From: Mycolicibacterium moriokaense
GTDB lineage: Bacteria > Actinomycetota > Actinomycetes > Mycobacteriales > Mycobacteriaceae
NCBI RefSeq assembly: GCF_010726085.1
Contig: NZ_AP022560.1
Location: 4,526,001 to 4,590,000, forward strand
Direction of reading: 5' to 3'
Length of the DNA stretch: 64,000 nucleotides
Shown here piece by piece: positions 51,972-61,225 of this stretch. Position 1 is the first letter of the stretch, and every line of letters starts with the position of its first letter. The position numbers and the translations under genes were made by a program. The notes beneath the pieces were generated by a model. That model had not been told where the DNA came from, made no database searches, and saw nothing but the letters and a program-made list of their open reading frames with translations.

Positions 51972-52807
51972 AGCGTTGCCTTAACACCGACGGCCGTGGC
52001 GACGATGTTGATCGCGAACAACGCCACGAAGGTGAATACGACGGTTTCGTTGACTGCGTTGCCGACACCGGCGGGGCCGCCGCCGACAGACACGCCCTTG
52101 TAACACGCAATCAATCCGGCTGCCAGGCCGAACAGAGTCGACTTGATCAGCGCGACAACAACGTCCGCAGCCGAGGTGATGACAGTGAGGCCGCCGACAA
52201 AGGAGCCCGGTGTCACGTGTTGCACGAACACCGAAAAGGCAAAGCTTCCAACAAGGCCGACCAGAATCACCACCGACGACAGCAGTGTCGCCACCACGGT
52301 CGCCGCGAGCACGCGTGGGACCACCAGCGCCTGAATCGGATTGACGCCCATCACTCGCAGCGCATCCAGCTCTTCGCGGATCGTGCGGGCACCCAGATCG
52401 GCGCACATGGCCGTCGCGCCGGCTCCGGATACGACGAGCACCGTCACCACCGGACCGATCTGGGTCACCGTCCCGTATGCGGCGCCGGTACCCGAGTAGT
52501 CCGCGGCACCGAATTCCACCAACAGGATGTTGAAGGTGAAGATCAAAAGGACGGTGAATGGGATCGCCAGCATCAAAGTCGGCACCAACGACACACGAGC
52601 CACGAACCACGCCTGCAGCAAGAACTCCCGCCAAGCAAACGGCCGCCGGGGAATCAGCATGAACACGTCGAGGGCCAAAGCGAAGAAGCCGCCCACTGCT
52701 CCGATCGGCTTGGCTGCCTTCGCCGCGGCTATCTTGTCGAGCCCGGTCCTGATGCGACCCCTTCCGGCGACGCGGATTGCGCCCGGCCCGTCATCGAGTT
52801 GCGTCAC
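51968..52807 (-). CDS. YrbE-family permease, yrbEA position (MlaE-like)
   Basis: A 279-residue MlaE-family permease: hydrophobic segments at roughly 60-95, 115-135, 160-190, 205-225 and 250-275, and the coupling loop REELDALRVMGVNP. The first 40 residues are a basic cytosolic leader. The GTG at 52807 overlaps the TGA of a 41-codon ORF (GTGA at 52804-52807), so yrbEA may depend on translation of that small ORF. It is the first permease gene of the eight-gene mce operon. Confidence 0.93.
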   Translation of the reverse strand: MTQLDDGPGAIRVAGRGRIRTGLDKIAAAKAAKPIGAVGGFFALALDVFMLIPRRPFAWREFLLQAWFVARVSLVPTLMLAIPFTVLLIFTFNILLVEFGAADYSGTGAAYGTVTQIGPVVTVLVVSGAGATAMCADLGARTIREELDALRVMGVNPIQALVVPRVLAATVVATLLSSVVILVGLVGSFAFSVFVQHVTPGSFVGGLTVITSAADVVVALIKSTLFGLAAGLIACYKGVSVGGGPAGVGNAVNETVVFTFVALFAINIVATAVGVKATL

Positions 52808-52929
52808 CGGCGCTCCTGGACCAGCTGCCCGAATGAGGCGCTGGGACCGAAGTCCCGGCTCCCAGGGTCGTCATTAGCACCGGCCTCACCCGCCAGGCGC
52901 GCGCTTCGCTTCGCCATGCCCAAACTCAT
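52804..52929 (-). CDS. 41-residue small ORF translationally coupled to yrbEA
   Basis: An ATG at 52929 with AGGGG 7 bases upstream opens a 41-codon frame ending in a TGA that overlaps the yrbEA GTG start as GTGA. The same four-base coupling occurs elsewhere in this operon. The peptide is hydrophilic, with a basic N-terminus (MSLGMAKRSARLAGEAG) and a polar C-terminus (FGQLVQERR), and no membrane helix. It could be a functional small protein of the transporter or a leader that sets yrbEA translation. I recognise no family. Confidence 0.5.
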   Translation of the reverse strand: MSLGMAKRSARLAGEAGANDDPGSRDFGPSASFGQLVQERR

Positions 52930-53119
52930 GCTTGACCCCTCATGAAGTGCAGGAATGTTGACTCAAACCTAACGCGATGCGGTTTACCCATGCCGAGGGG
53001 TTAATCTACTACCAATAGGTTTAGTTGCCAAGTCCCCTGATGCGAGGCGGTTCACGCAGGCTCGGTGAATATGGCGGCAAACACTGCTCGCCGGGACGGC
53101 TGATGAGCCGACGGGTGAG
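52930..53119. promoter_or_regulatory. mce operon promoter region
   Basis: 190 bases between the TetR stop and the small ORF that heads the mce operon. It contains the operator-like site at 53004-53020 and an AT-rich patch on either side of it (52975-53035). Nothing else was seen. The operon may also be reached by read-through from the TetR gene. Confidence 0.45.
53004..53020. promoter_or_regulatory. Operator site 1 of the ACCTA-N7-TAGGT family (mce operon)
   Basis: ATCTA-CTACCAA-TAGGT: right half perfect, left half one mismatch to ACCTA, spacer 7. An outer A and T extend the symmetry (AATCTA...TAGGTT). It lies 75 bases upstream of the small ORF leading the mce operon. Confidence 0.6.
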
Positions 53120-53773
53120 TCAGGCCGACGTTTCCTCGGTGGCGCGCTCGTAGGTGTCGTTGACCATCACGCCATAGAGGAAGCTGCGGATCCGCTCGGC
53201 GAACAACTCCTTGACAGTGAGTTCGTTCGCTTCCAGCGCCGCGGTGAGGTTCGGATGATCCTCGGCATTCACCGAGGGAAAGAGGGCTTGCCGGGTACGT
53301 GGACGGCGAGCCGCTTCGGCCAGCACGGCGCCGACGCAGAGCGTTTCGACGCCGTCGAGGATCTGCACGTGCAGATGCACCGGCACACCCGAATCGTGCA
53401 GGAAGCGCGCGGCGTCTTCGAAGCCGGGGATGAGCGTTTCCCGTGGCAGGTGCTCGATGAGAATTGTCGCCGCGTTTCGATGCCGCAGCACCGACTGGCG
53501 GAAGTTCAGCCCCAGGCTGACGAAGTACTCGGGCCAGTCCGGCCCTGGTGGGCGTCGCGGCCGAATGACGGACTTACCCGCGATGTGGCGCGCCACCGCG
53601 ATCAGAATCTCGTCCTTGCTGCTGAAGTGGTGATAAAGCGATGGGGCCCGCACGCCGAGATGGGCGGCGAGCGCCGGCAAGGTCAAGCCGGAGAGACCCT
53701 CTTTATCGATGATCTCGATCGAGGCTTCGACGGCGGCCGATCGGCTGATCAGCGGCTTGGAGGGCCGAACCAT
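53120..53773 (-). CDS. TetR-family regulator of the mce island (paralogue A)
   Basis: A 217-residue TetR protein. The leader RPSKPLISRSAAVEASIEIID is followed by the helix-turn-helix LAAHLGVRAPSLYHHF at about 35-51. The C-terminal domain contains PGPDWPEYFVSLGLNFRQSVLRH. It is clearly paralogous to the protein encoded at 57506 across the full length, including an almost identical recognition helix. It lies upstream of and in the same direction as mce, and its own promoter carries operator site 2. It is likely an autoregulated repressor of mce, but effector and sign are unknown. Confidence 0.9.
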   Translation of the reverse strand: MVRPSKPLISRSAAVEASIEIIDKEGLSGLTLPALAAHLGVRAPSLYHHFSSKDEILIAVARHIAGKSVIRPRRPPGPDWPEYFVSLGLNFRQSVLRHRNAATILIEHLPRETLIPGFEDAARFLHDSGVPVHLHVQILDGVETLCVGAVLAEAARRPRTRQALFPSVNAEDHPNLTAALEANELTVKELFAERIRSFLYGVMVNDTYERATEETSA

Positions 53774-53818
53774 GTCAGTGGGCTCCTAAACCGTCGGGCT
53801 CAGATATGGATGACGTTC

Positions 53819-53835
53819 ACCTAGCGAGTATAGGC
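53819..53835. promoter_or_regulatory. Operator site 2 of the ACCTA-N7-TAGGT family (TetR A promoter)
   Basis: ACCTA-GCGAGTA-TAGGC: left half perfect, right half one mismatch, spacer 7. It lies 46 bases upstream of the TetR A start, as expected for autoregulation. The remaining part of the 242-base gap to the aldehyde dehydrogenase stop shows nothing recognisable. Confidence 0.6.
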
Positions 53836-54015
53836 AACGAGCAGTCGCCAAAGGTGTTGCCGACGCGGGGGTTCGCCCAACTTCGACGCCGCACGCGTCA
53901 ACTATGCGCCTGTGAGGGAGCATCTTCGGGCCGTCGACGAGAGTGCGGCTCACCGCCGAAGCCATTCCGGCTTTCCCTACCGCTGAATGGATTCCGCTAC
54001 CCCGTTGACTCATTC

Positions 54016-55575
54016 TTATCGCCCGCGTCTACCTAACCGGCGTCGCCAGTCGTGGGCACCTAGCAGCCTGACGGCGCGCGCAATCAACCGGGACCGAGCA
54101 GGCACCACCGGATACCACAGCGGTTCGGACTTGAGCGACAGGCGCTCCTCCACCACCGACTGCTGACGGCAGTATTTGAGTACGCCTTGCGGTCCGCCGA
54201 ACCGCGTGCCGAGTCCGGAGTTCTTCCACCCTCCCATCGGAATTGGCAGCTGGAACGTCGCGACGAGAGCGTTGTTGATCGACACCGATCCAGCTTCGAT
54301 GCGCCGGGAGATCCGGTCGGCCTTGCGGCGGTCACGGGTCCAGAGGCTGGAACTCAGGCCGTACTCGGAGTCGTTGGCGAGCCTGACGGCCTCGTCGCCG
54401 TCGGCAACCCGCATGATCGCCAGCGTCGGACCGAACGTCTCCTCGCGCATACACCGCATGCTGTGGTCGACATCGACCAACACCGTCGGCGCAAAGCCAT
54501 TGCCTGGTATGCGTTCACCACCTGTGAGGACTCGCGCGCCCTTCGCGACAGCATCGGCGACATGCTCGGCGACGATGTCCACCTGACTCGGCGTCACCAT
54601 CACGCCGATGTCAGACGCGAAGCTTCCCGGCGCGTCCATCCCCTGTCGCAGGGCCTTGACCTTTTCCGTCACCCGCGCAACGAATTCGTCGTACACAGGA
54701 GCCTCCACGTAGACCCGTTCCACACCGACGCACGCCTGTCCCGAGTTGGTCATCCCGCCCCACACCGCCGCTTTGGCGGCGCGCTCGATGTCGGCGTCCG
54801 CCAACACAATCAGCGCATCTTTGCCGCCGAGCTCGAGACTGCAGGGAATCAGGCGTTCGGCGCACCGCACCGCGATCGACCGTCCCGTGCGAACCGATCC
54901 GGTGAACATCACCATGTCGACTTCGTCGACGACCGCCGCGCCGGCTTCTCGTCCGCCGGTCGCCACCGCCAACACGGGCGGGGCGCCGATCTCGTCGCGC
55001 CAGCCGCGGACCACCTCGGACCACGTCAGGGGCGTGACCTCCGAGGGTTTAGACACCACAGCGGCGCCGGCGACCAACGCACCGACGACGTCCATCATCG
55101 GTCCGCCCAACGGCCCGTTCCACGGGGTGATCAGGCCGACCAGCTGATGGGGGCGCACCTGCACGCGCAGCTTGCGCACGGCGTTTGCGACGCCCGCAGG
55201 CTTGACCTTGCGGTCGGCGAGGAAGCGTTCGGCGTTGGCGGTGAAGTAGTTGATGACGTCGACCGCGACGGACATCTCCAACGATGCGTCGGCCCACGAC
55301 TTCCCCGTTTCCTGCTGGACGAGGGTCAAGAGCCGCCGCTCGTTGTCGAGCAACCAGTCCAACCACCGCAACAGGTGCGCACTGCGACCGCGGGGCCCGA
55401 GGGCCTCCCATTCCGGCTGAGCCCGGCGCAGGTCCGCGCAGATCGCGGCGATGTCGTCGCTACCCAGGTCGGGCACCGTCCCGACGTCACGACCGTCGGC
55501 GGGACACCGGACGGTGATCGGTGGGCGCTCCGCCGTCTCACTCGGTCGCCCCTCGACTGCAGCTGGGCCTGACAT
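54016..55575 (-). CDS. Aldehyde dehydrogenase (NAD-dependent, succinate-semialdehyde type)
   Basis: A 519-residue ALDH-superfamily enzyme. It has N153 (TPWNGP), K176 for cofactor, E248 (LELGGKD) and the nucleophile C282 (NSGQACVGVERV), all in canonical spacing. A basic tail of about 40 residues after the core (ARSRLIARAVRLLGAHDWRRR) is unusual and may associate with the membrane. It would oxidise an aldehyde made by the P450 or an alcohol dehydrogenase to the acid used by CoA ligases. Operator site 3 lies 41 bases upstream of its start. Confidence 0.92.
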   Translation of the reverse strand: MSGPAAVEGRPSETAERPPITVRCPADGRDVGTVPDLGSDDIAAICADLRRAQPEWEALGPRGRSAHLLRWLDWLLDNERRLLTLVQQETGKSWADASLEMSVAVDVINYFTANAERFLADRKVKPAGVANAVRKLRVQVRPHQLVGLITPWNGPLGGPMMDVVGALVAGAAVVSKPSEVTPLTWSEVVRGWRDEIGAPPVLAVATGGREAGAAVVDEVDMVMFTGSVRTGRSIAVRCAERLIPCSLELGGKDALIVLADADIERAAKAAVWGGMTNSGQACVGVERVYVEAPVYDEFVARVTEKVKALRQGMDAPGSFASDIGVMVTPSQVDIVAEHVADAVAKGARVLTGGERIPGNGFAPTVLVDVDHSMRCMREETFGPTLAIMRVADGDEAVRLANDSEYGLSSSLWTRDRRKADRISRRIEAGSVSINNALVATFQLPIPMGGWKNSGLGTRFGGPQGVLKYCRQQSVVEERLSLKSEPLWYPVVPARSRLIARAVRLLGAHDWRRRLGRRGR

Positions 55576-55615
55576 ACTTTGCGCCCCCTAGAGGTCGTAA
55601 CGTCGACTGTGACTT

Positions 55616-55632
55616 ACCTAATATCGTAAGGT
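55616..55632. promoter_or_regulatory. Operator site 3 of the ACCTA-N7-TAGGT family (aldehyde dehydrogenase)
   Basis: ACCTA-ATATCGT-AAGGT: left half perfect, right half one mismatch, spacer 7. An overlapping palindrome CTTAC-N8-GTAAG reinforces the symmetry. It lies 41 bases upstream of the aldehyde dehydrogenase ATG. Confidence 0.6.
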
Positions 55633-55884
55633 TTTGAGTCGAGACTTGGCAACGGCGGGTCGTGGCACCGCCCGATCGCCTCGTCCACCGGGAATCCAGA
55701 CGGAATCGAGTCGGCACTGCGGTCCGATCGCTCGGCAAATCAGCAGTTCAACGAGATGGTATGGCGACGATGGACTATCCGATACGGAAATGCCGGCAGT
55801 CTCGGACGCCGTTGATCCGGGTCGGCTTCCCGGCGACGACAAGGCACCCAGCCCGCGCCACTGCACCGCCCTGGACGCTCAAAC

Positions 55885-55901
55885 ACCTAAAGCCTATAGT
55901 T
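55885..55901. promoter_or_regulatory. Operator site 4 of the ACCTA-N7-TAGGT family (ferredoxin)
   Basis: ACCTA-AAGCCTA-TAGTT: left half perfect, right half one mismatch, spacer 7. It lies 79 bases upstream of the ferredoxin ATG. Confidence 0.5.
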
Positions 55902-55961
55902 TTAATTCACACGGTGGCGCGCTGCCGCCGAGGCCCGGCGCCTCAGCCCAATCGTCGGTAA

Positions 55962-56174
<213 letters not shown>

Positions 56175-56233
56175 CAGCTGACAAATCACGTAATGCTGTA
56201 ACGTAGCGTCGCGGGTGATCGACAGGAGAACTT

Positions 56234-56860
56234 ATGCCGCGGCGCAAGGACGGCTCCGGCCTGAGCAGAGACGTCGATGAAGCACGCGAACAGATACTCG
56301 CTGCCGCCGAGGTCGTGATCCTGCGTTATGGGATCCCCAAGACCACGATGGATGACATCGGCAGGGAAGCCGGGGTTTCCCGCCCGACGGTGTACCGCTA
56401 CTTCGGCGATCGCGAGGCGCTGGTGGGTGCGCTCATCGAACGCCGTTCGCGGATGCTGTTCGAGCGTGCGCGCACGTTCATTCTGAGTCACGAGACATTC
56501 GCCGAGCAGCTGATCGAAGGGCTGGTCTACCTGGTCGATCACGGTCGCAAGGATCCCATCGTTCGCATTCTCGTCAGCCCCGAACACATGGGCATGACTA
56601 GGCCGATCGTCGGCGGTTCGAATCTGGCGACCAATCTCACTGCCGAGATGTGGGAGCCGATCTTCCGCCGGGCGATGGAGCGGGGTGAGGTACGCCGCGA
56701 CCTCGACATCGCCGCTGTCGCCGAATGGCTTGCGCTGGTTCAATTCATCCTCGTGGGCAGGCTCGACTTCGCCAGCCCCGAGGATCCCAACCACCGTGAG
56801 ATGTTGAGAACGTTTGTGCTGCCTGCCTTCTCGCTGTCCGGCGAACGGGTGACCGCCTGA
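56234..56860 (+). CDS. TetR-family transcriptional regulator
   Basis: A 208-residue TetR protein with the helix-turn-helix DDIGREAGVSRPTVYRYFGDR at about 42-62. It is of a different subfamily from the two paralogues flanking it. AGGAG precedes the ATG at 56234. Just upstream, an imperfect repeat ACGTAATG-C-TGTAACGT may be its own operator. It follows the ferredoxin by 59 bases and might share its transcript. Confidence 0.9.
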   Translation: MPRRKDGSGLSRDVDEAREQILAAAEVVILRYGIPKTTMDDIGREAGVSRPTVYRYFGDREALVGALIERRSRMLFERARTFILSHETFAEQLIEGLVYLVDHGRKDPIVRILVSPEHMGMTRPIVGGSNLATNLTAEMWEPIFRRAMERGEVRRDLDIAAVAEWLALVQFILVGRLDFASPEDPNHREMLRTFVLPAFSLSGERVTA

Positions 56861-56984
56861 TCGGCAACCTCTTACACCCGTAACAGCCCCGTCGGCCGGC
56901 GCCTCTTCTGCGTCCGCCATGCCGACGGATAAGCCGCTGGCCCCACGTCGCGCCCTCAAGGGAATGGACAATTTCGGAATACAA

Positions 56985-57001
56985 ACCTATTCTCATTAGG
57001 T
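56985..57001. promoter_or_regulatory. Operator site 5 of the ACCTA-N7-TAGGT family (SDR remnant/TetR B)
   Basis: ACCTA-TTCTCAT-TAGGT: both halves perfect, spacer 7, extended by A and T to AACCTA...TAGGTT. It is the best-conserved copy. It lies 42 bases upstream of the SDR remnant start and so in front of the TetR B/aldehyde dehydrogenase transcript. Confidence 0.65.
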
Positions 57002-57042
57002 TCAGTCGCGCACGCTGAGCAGGTACGACCAAGGAGTGATGC

Positions 57043-57498
57043 ATGTCCACGGGGGTGAATTCGGTGCTCGATCCGTTCAGGCACAACGGATCCGCGACGT
57101 ACATCACGGGCGCGGACAGCGGGTCGGGAGCCGGATTCGCCGCAGCACGGTCCGGCCCTCAAGTCGTCGTCGCAGGCCGGCGGCGGCAAAAAACCGCCGC
57201 AGCGGTACGGGACATCAACCGCTCGCACCGCATCATGTCCACCATCACCCCTGTCTCCCGCGTCGCGCCGATCTCGACCGAAAGCCAGGTCGACTTCCGC
57301 TGGGTGATCGAGGTCAACCTATTCAGTGCAAACTCGGCCAAGCGAGCGTGCGGAAGGCTGATGCGTAGCGGCCGCTCGCTCGGCCGCATTGCCACCCGGC
57401 GCGCAATGGATACCGCCGCAATGCTTGTCGCGACTGCGGCGTCCAGCTACACCACGGGCTCCACCACCGCCGTTGACGGCGGCACATCAGGTTCCTGA
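57043..57498 (+). pseudogene. Remnant of a short-chain dehydrogenase with internal deletions
   Basis: A 151-codon frame that keeps the two ends of an SDR but not the middle. The start (STGVNSVLDPFRHNGSATYI, TGADSGSGAGFA) mirrors a cofactor-binding fold, and the end (GRIATRR...SSYTTGSTTAVDGG) mirrors the C-terminal SDR signature. The catalytic Ser-Tyr-Lys region and about 100 residues are missing. The reading frame and a strong AAGGAG site 6 bases before the ATG are intact, so a short product might still be made. Enzymatic function is unlikely. Confidence 0.65.
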
Positions 57499-57505
57499 GC
57501 ATCAG

Positions 57506-58153
57506 ATGGCACGTCCGGCCAAGCCGCTCATCAGCAGAACGGCTGCCATTCACGCCGCGCTCGAAGTCATCGATGCCGACGGCCTTGGCGCGTTCAGTCT
57601 TCCGCGACTGGCAGCGCACATGGGTGTACGCGCACCGTCGCTGTACCACCACTTCCGCAGTAGGGACGAAATCATGCTCGGGGTCGCGCGCCACATCGCA
57701 GGCCCCGCCGTCGCAACATCCGGTCTGTCGCCGGGACCGGACTGGCCTGAACACTTCGTGGTGCTCGCGTCCAACTTTCGGAAATCCATTCTGAGATATC
57801 CGAAGGCGGCACCGCTCCTGTTGCATTACCCGCCACGCGATTTGGTCCTTGGCGGGTACGAAGGCGCGATCAACTTCCTGCGCGATTCGGGAGTTCCGGA
57901 CGAACTGCACATCAGGATCATCGACGGCATGGAAACGTTGGCGGTGGGCGCCGTGCTCATCGAGGCGATCGACGCCGCCCAAAACAGATCGAGAAGCTTC
58001 CGCGGCGTGGATCCAGCGCGCGCGCCGATGCTGGCCGACGCCGTCGAGGCATGCCGGCTCGGGCCCGACGAGCTATTCGAGGCCAAGGTGCGCGGCTTCC
58101 TGAGGGGTGTGGTACGCCAGATCCCGAATGCATGCTCCATCAATGCCCCATGA
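57506..58153 (+). CDS. TetR-family regulator of the mce island (paralogue B)
   Basis: A 215-residue TetR protein paralogous to the one at 53120. It shares the leader RPxKPLISRxAA, the recognition helix LAAHMGVRAPSLYHHF, and PGPDWPEHFVVLASNFRKSILR in the ligand domain. The two probably recognise the same operator. The ATG at 57506 is 7 bases after the remnant's stop, and its own stop overlaps the start of an in-frame extension of the next aldehyde dehydrogenase. Paralogue pairs of this kind can give antagonistic or sequential control. Confidence 0.88.
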   Translation: MARPAKPLISRTAAIHAALEVIDADGLGAFSLPRLAAHMGVRAPSLYHHFRSRDEIMLGVARHIAGPAVATSGLSPGPDWPEHFVVLASNFRKSILRYPKAAPLLLHYPPRDLVLGGYEGAINFLRDSGVPDELHIRIIDGMETLAVGAVLIEAIDAAQNRSRSFRGVDPARAPMLADAVEACRLGPDELFEAKVRGFLRGVVRQIPNACSINAP

Positions 58154-58212
58154 CCGATCCGAACGTGCCGTCCTTGCCCAAACCGACGTCCGATTCCGGA
58201 GGAACACCTCGA

Positions 58213-59661
58213 ATGACCTCATCCACCGACACGCCACGACTGTTCATCGGCGGCGAATTCCGCGAAGCCTCAAAGGTGATTCCGGTATGGGAGGCCGCAA
58301 CCGGCGAACATCTCGCCGATGGGCCGTGCGCCACCGAAGCTGATATCGACGACGCCGTCTCAGCCGCCAACGGGCCCGACGCGAAGGCATGGTCCACCGC
58401 GACCCCGAGCGACCGCGTGGAATTGTTGAAGGGATTCGCGGCGGCGCTGCGGTCACGGGCAGCGGACACCGCGACGCTCGTGAGTCGGGAGAATGGCATG
58501 CCGATCACGTTGTCCCGCATGGCGAACGGCGCCTTCCCCGCAGCTCTCGTCAACTATTACGCCAAACTCATCGCGGCTTGGGAGCCCGAGGAGATTCGCC
58601 CCGCCCTGATCGGGCACACCATTGTTCGACATGAGCCGATCGGTGTGGTCGGGGCGATCACGCCATGGAACTACCCTCAGCCACTCGCGGTCATGAAGAT
58701 CGCGCCGGCGCTGGCCGCCGGGTGCAGTGTCGTCCTCAAGGCGGCCCCGGAGACGTCGCTGGACGCGATGGTGTTCGCGGAGGCCGCCGCGGAGGCGGGG
58801 CTGCCTGCCGGCGTCCTCAACGTCGTTCCGGGCGACGCGGCGGCAGGCACACACCTCGTCAGCCATCCCGACGTCGACAAAGTCGCCTTCACGGGGTCGA
58901 CCGCCGCGGGGCGGGCCATCGGTGCCGAATGCGGCAGGCTGATCCGTCCCGTCACCTTGGAACTCGGCGGCAAGTCGGCCGCGGTGATCCTCGACGACGC
59001 CGATCTGGACGCCACCATCGCGGGATTGCGCTCGGCATCGTTCGTCAACAACGGCCAGACCTGCCACCTCAGTTCACGGATCCTGGTTCCCCGCTCACGG
59101 TACGGCGAATTCGTCGACGCGATCGCAACACTCGCCAAGGAGATGGTCGTTGGCGATCCACTGGCGGACGACACCGAGATCGGCCCTCTCGTCAGCGGCC
59201 GGCAGCGGGATCGGGTTCTCGACTACATCGAGGTGGGGAAACGCGAGGGTGCCAAACTGCTTGCCGGCGGGGGTATTCCACAAGATCAACCGCGGGGCTG
59301 GTTCGTCGAGCCCACGGTGTTCGCCGATGTCGACAATTCGTACCGTATCGCCCAGGAGGAGATCTTCGGGCCCGTCGTGGTCGTCATCCCCTACACCGAC
59401 GACCGTGAGGCGGTACGCATCGCGAATACCACCGAATTCGGGTTGGCGGGCACGGTCTGGTCTCAGGACGTCGAACGCGCGACGAACATCGCCCGCGAAA
59501 TGCACACGGGCACGGTAGGCGTGAACGACTACCAGCTCGACATCCAAGCACCCTTCGGCGGAGTCAAAGCCAGCGGACTGGGACGCGAACTCGGCCCCGA
59601 AGGCCTTGCGGCGTACCGCGTGGCCAAGTCGATCTATCGTGTGGGGCCTGCTGACAACTAG
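58213..59661 (+). CDS. Aldehyde dehydrogenase (NAD-dependent)
   Basis: A 482-residue ALDH with the full active site: N153 (TPWNYP), K176, E250 (LELGGKS) and the nucleophile C284 (NNGQTCHLSSRI). It is not a close copy of the dehydrogenase at 54016. I prefer the ATG at 58213, which has GGAGG 10 bases upstream and yields a typical N-terminus. The ATG at 58150 overlaps the TetR B stop (ATGA) and would add 21 residues. It ends 4 bases from the convergent ligase gene. Confidence 0.92.
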   Translation: MTSSTDTPRLFIGGEFREASKVIPVWEAATGEHLADGPCATEADIDDAVSAANGPDAKAWSTATPSDRVELLKGFAAALRSRAADTATLVSRENGMPITLSRMANGAFPAALVNYYAKLIAAWEPEEIRPALIGHTIVRHEPIGVVGAITPWNYPQPLAVMKIAPALAAGCSVVLKAAPETSLDAMVFAEAAAEAGLPAGVLNVVPGDAAAGTHLVSHPDVDKVAFTGSTAAGRAIGAECGRLIRPVTLELGGKSAAVILDDADLDATIAGLRSASFVNNGQTCHLSSRILVPRSRYGEFVDAIATLAKEMVVGDPLADDTEIGPLVSGRQRDRVLDYIEVGKREGAKLLAGGGIPQDQPRGWFVEPTVFADVDNSYRIAQEEIFGPVVVVIPYTDDREAVRIANTTEFGLAGTVWSQDVERATNIAREMHTGTVGVNDYQLDIQAPFGGVKASGLGRELGPEGLAAYRVAKSIYRVGPADN

Positions 59662-59665
59662 CCGC

Positions 59666-61192
59666 TCAACGCGCCTTGCTGTAGCGCTCGGCGATGTCGC
59701 GGTATTCCTCGCGGATCGCCAGTTTGGCGAGCTTGCCGCTGGGCAGCCGGGGCAACGGCTCCGAACGCAGCACCACGTAGCGAGGAACCTTGTAATCGGA
59801 AAGGATCTTCTCGCAGTGTGCGATCACGGCGGCTGCGTCCAAACCCTCATGACCCGCCGCCACGGAAATGATCGCCGCCGGCGTCTCACCCCACCGTGGA
59901 TCAGGCGCGGCGATCACCGCCACCTCCTCGACACCATCGAGGGTCGCGATAGCCGCCTCGAGCTCCACCGGAGAGATGTTGATGCCGCCGGAGATGATCA
60001 GGTCCTTGATCCGGTCGACGAACGTGATCCGCCCTTCGGCGTCCGCCACACCGACGTCGCCGCTGTGTAGCCAGCCGTCGCGCATGGCCGCCGCCGTCGA
60101 CTCCGAGTCCTCCCAGTAGCCGGGGGTGACGCCAGGACCCCGCACCACGAGTTCGCCTTGCTCACCGGCTTCAGCCAGGGCGCCGTCGTCTCGCATCACC
60201 CGAACATCGGTGAAAATCGAACCGCTGCCACAGGAATCCGGGTGCTGCAGGGCCTCGTCCTTCAAGGTGGCCGTCGCGACCCCACCGGCCTCCGTCATGC
60301 CGTAGATCTGCCGGAGCATCACGCCCTTGTCCGCCCACCGGCGCAGCAGATCGGGAGGCACCGCAGCGCCACCCACGATCGCTGTCTGCAGGCTGCTGAG
60401 GTCAGCATTCTCGAATTCCGGTGCCCGAGAGATGGTCTCGAAAATCACCGGCACGCCGAACAGGGCACGCACCTGGCGCTGCTCGATGAGGTTCACCGCC
60501 CGCGACGCGTTCAGTTCGGGCTCGATGATCAGTGTGCCACCCAAGATGGTCGTCACGAGCAGCCCGTAGACCAACCCGGGTGTGAAGGCCAGCGGCAGCA
60601 CCAGCAGCGTCACGGTGCCGGGCCGGAAACCCTCCTCCGTGAGCGTGTTCTCCAGCACGATGTTCAGCAGTGTCTGGTTGGTCAGAATGACGCCCTTGGA
60701 CAGTCCGGTCGATCCGCTGGTGAAGATGACCGCCACCGGATCGTCGAGATCGCGGTCAATGCAGAAGTCATCCGGCTCACCGTCGCGTACCGCGTCAACG
60801 GTGTCGAAACCCAGGACTGCGAATTCCCGACCACTCTCCTTGGCTTCGTGGGCCGTGGCCAGCTGCCCGGGCGCGGCCACCAGCGCGCTCAGGCCGGAGT
60901 CATCGGCGACCTTGCGTACTTCGGCGGGCTTGAGCCGCGCGTTGAACGGCACCAGGAGAGCCCCGGTCTTGAGGATGGCCAGCGCCGCGACGGGCCACTG
61001 GAGCATGTTGGGCGAAAGCAGTCCGACGCGATCGCCGGGTTTGACGCCGCTGTCGACCAGCTGACGCGCCAGCCTGCTGGACCAATGCTGGATCTCACGG
61101 TAGGTCAGCTGATCCTCGCCGACGCGGATGGCCACGTGATCGCCCTTGTTCTTGGCCCACCAGTTCAACGCGGACCCCACTGTGGCGGCCAT
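59666..61192 (-). CDS. Acyl-CoA synthetase (class I adenylate-forming)
   Basis: A 508-residue ligase with P-loop IFTSGSTGLSKGVIL (156-170), YGMTEAGGVAT, GWLHSGDVGVADAEG and catalytic lysine near K487 (LPSGKLAKL). The start ATG at 61192 follows the thiolase-like gene by 33 bases on the same strand, so it probably ends the GNAT/DUF35/thiolase operon. Expected role: CoA activation of the acid made by the aldehyde dehydrogenases. The substrate is unknown. Confidence 0.92.
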   Translation of the reverse strand: MAATVGSALNWWAKNKGDHVAIRVGEDQLTYREIQHWSSRLARQLVDSGVKPGDRVGLLSPNMLQWPVAALAILKTGALLVPFNARLKPAEVRKVADDSGLSALVAAPGQLATAHEAKESGREFAVLGFDTVDAVRDGEPDDFCIDRDLDDPVAVIFTSGSTGLSKGVILTNQTLLNIVLENTLTEEGFRPGTVTLLVLPLAFTPGLVYGLLVTTILGGTLIIEPELNASRAVNLIEQRQVRALFGVPVIFETISRAPEFENADLSSLQTAIVGGAAVPPDLLRRWADKGVMLRQIYGMTEAGGVATATLKDEALQHPDSCGSGSIFTDVRVMRDDGALAEAGEQGELVVRGPGVTPGYWEDSESTAAAMRDGWLHSGDVGVADAEGRITFVDRIKDLIISGGINISPVELEAAIATLDGVEEVAVIAAPDPRWGETPAAIISVAAGHEGLDAAAVIAHCEKILSDYKVPRYVVLRSEPLPRLPSGKLAKLAIREEYRDIAERYSKAR

Positions 61193-61225
61193 GATCCTCC
61201 TTCATGCCATCCGGCTGGACCGGAC

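Noticed and set aside
43490..52807. Assigning the mce operon as mce1 or mce4
   Set aside because: Neither the mce1 neighbours (GntR-type mce1R, fadD5) nor the mce4/KstR cholesterol genes flank it. Type needs a phylogeny, so no mce number was given.
54187..55572. 461-codon plus-strand frame
   Set aside because: Antisense of aldehyde dehydrogenase 1, whose catalytic residues are all in place.
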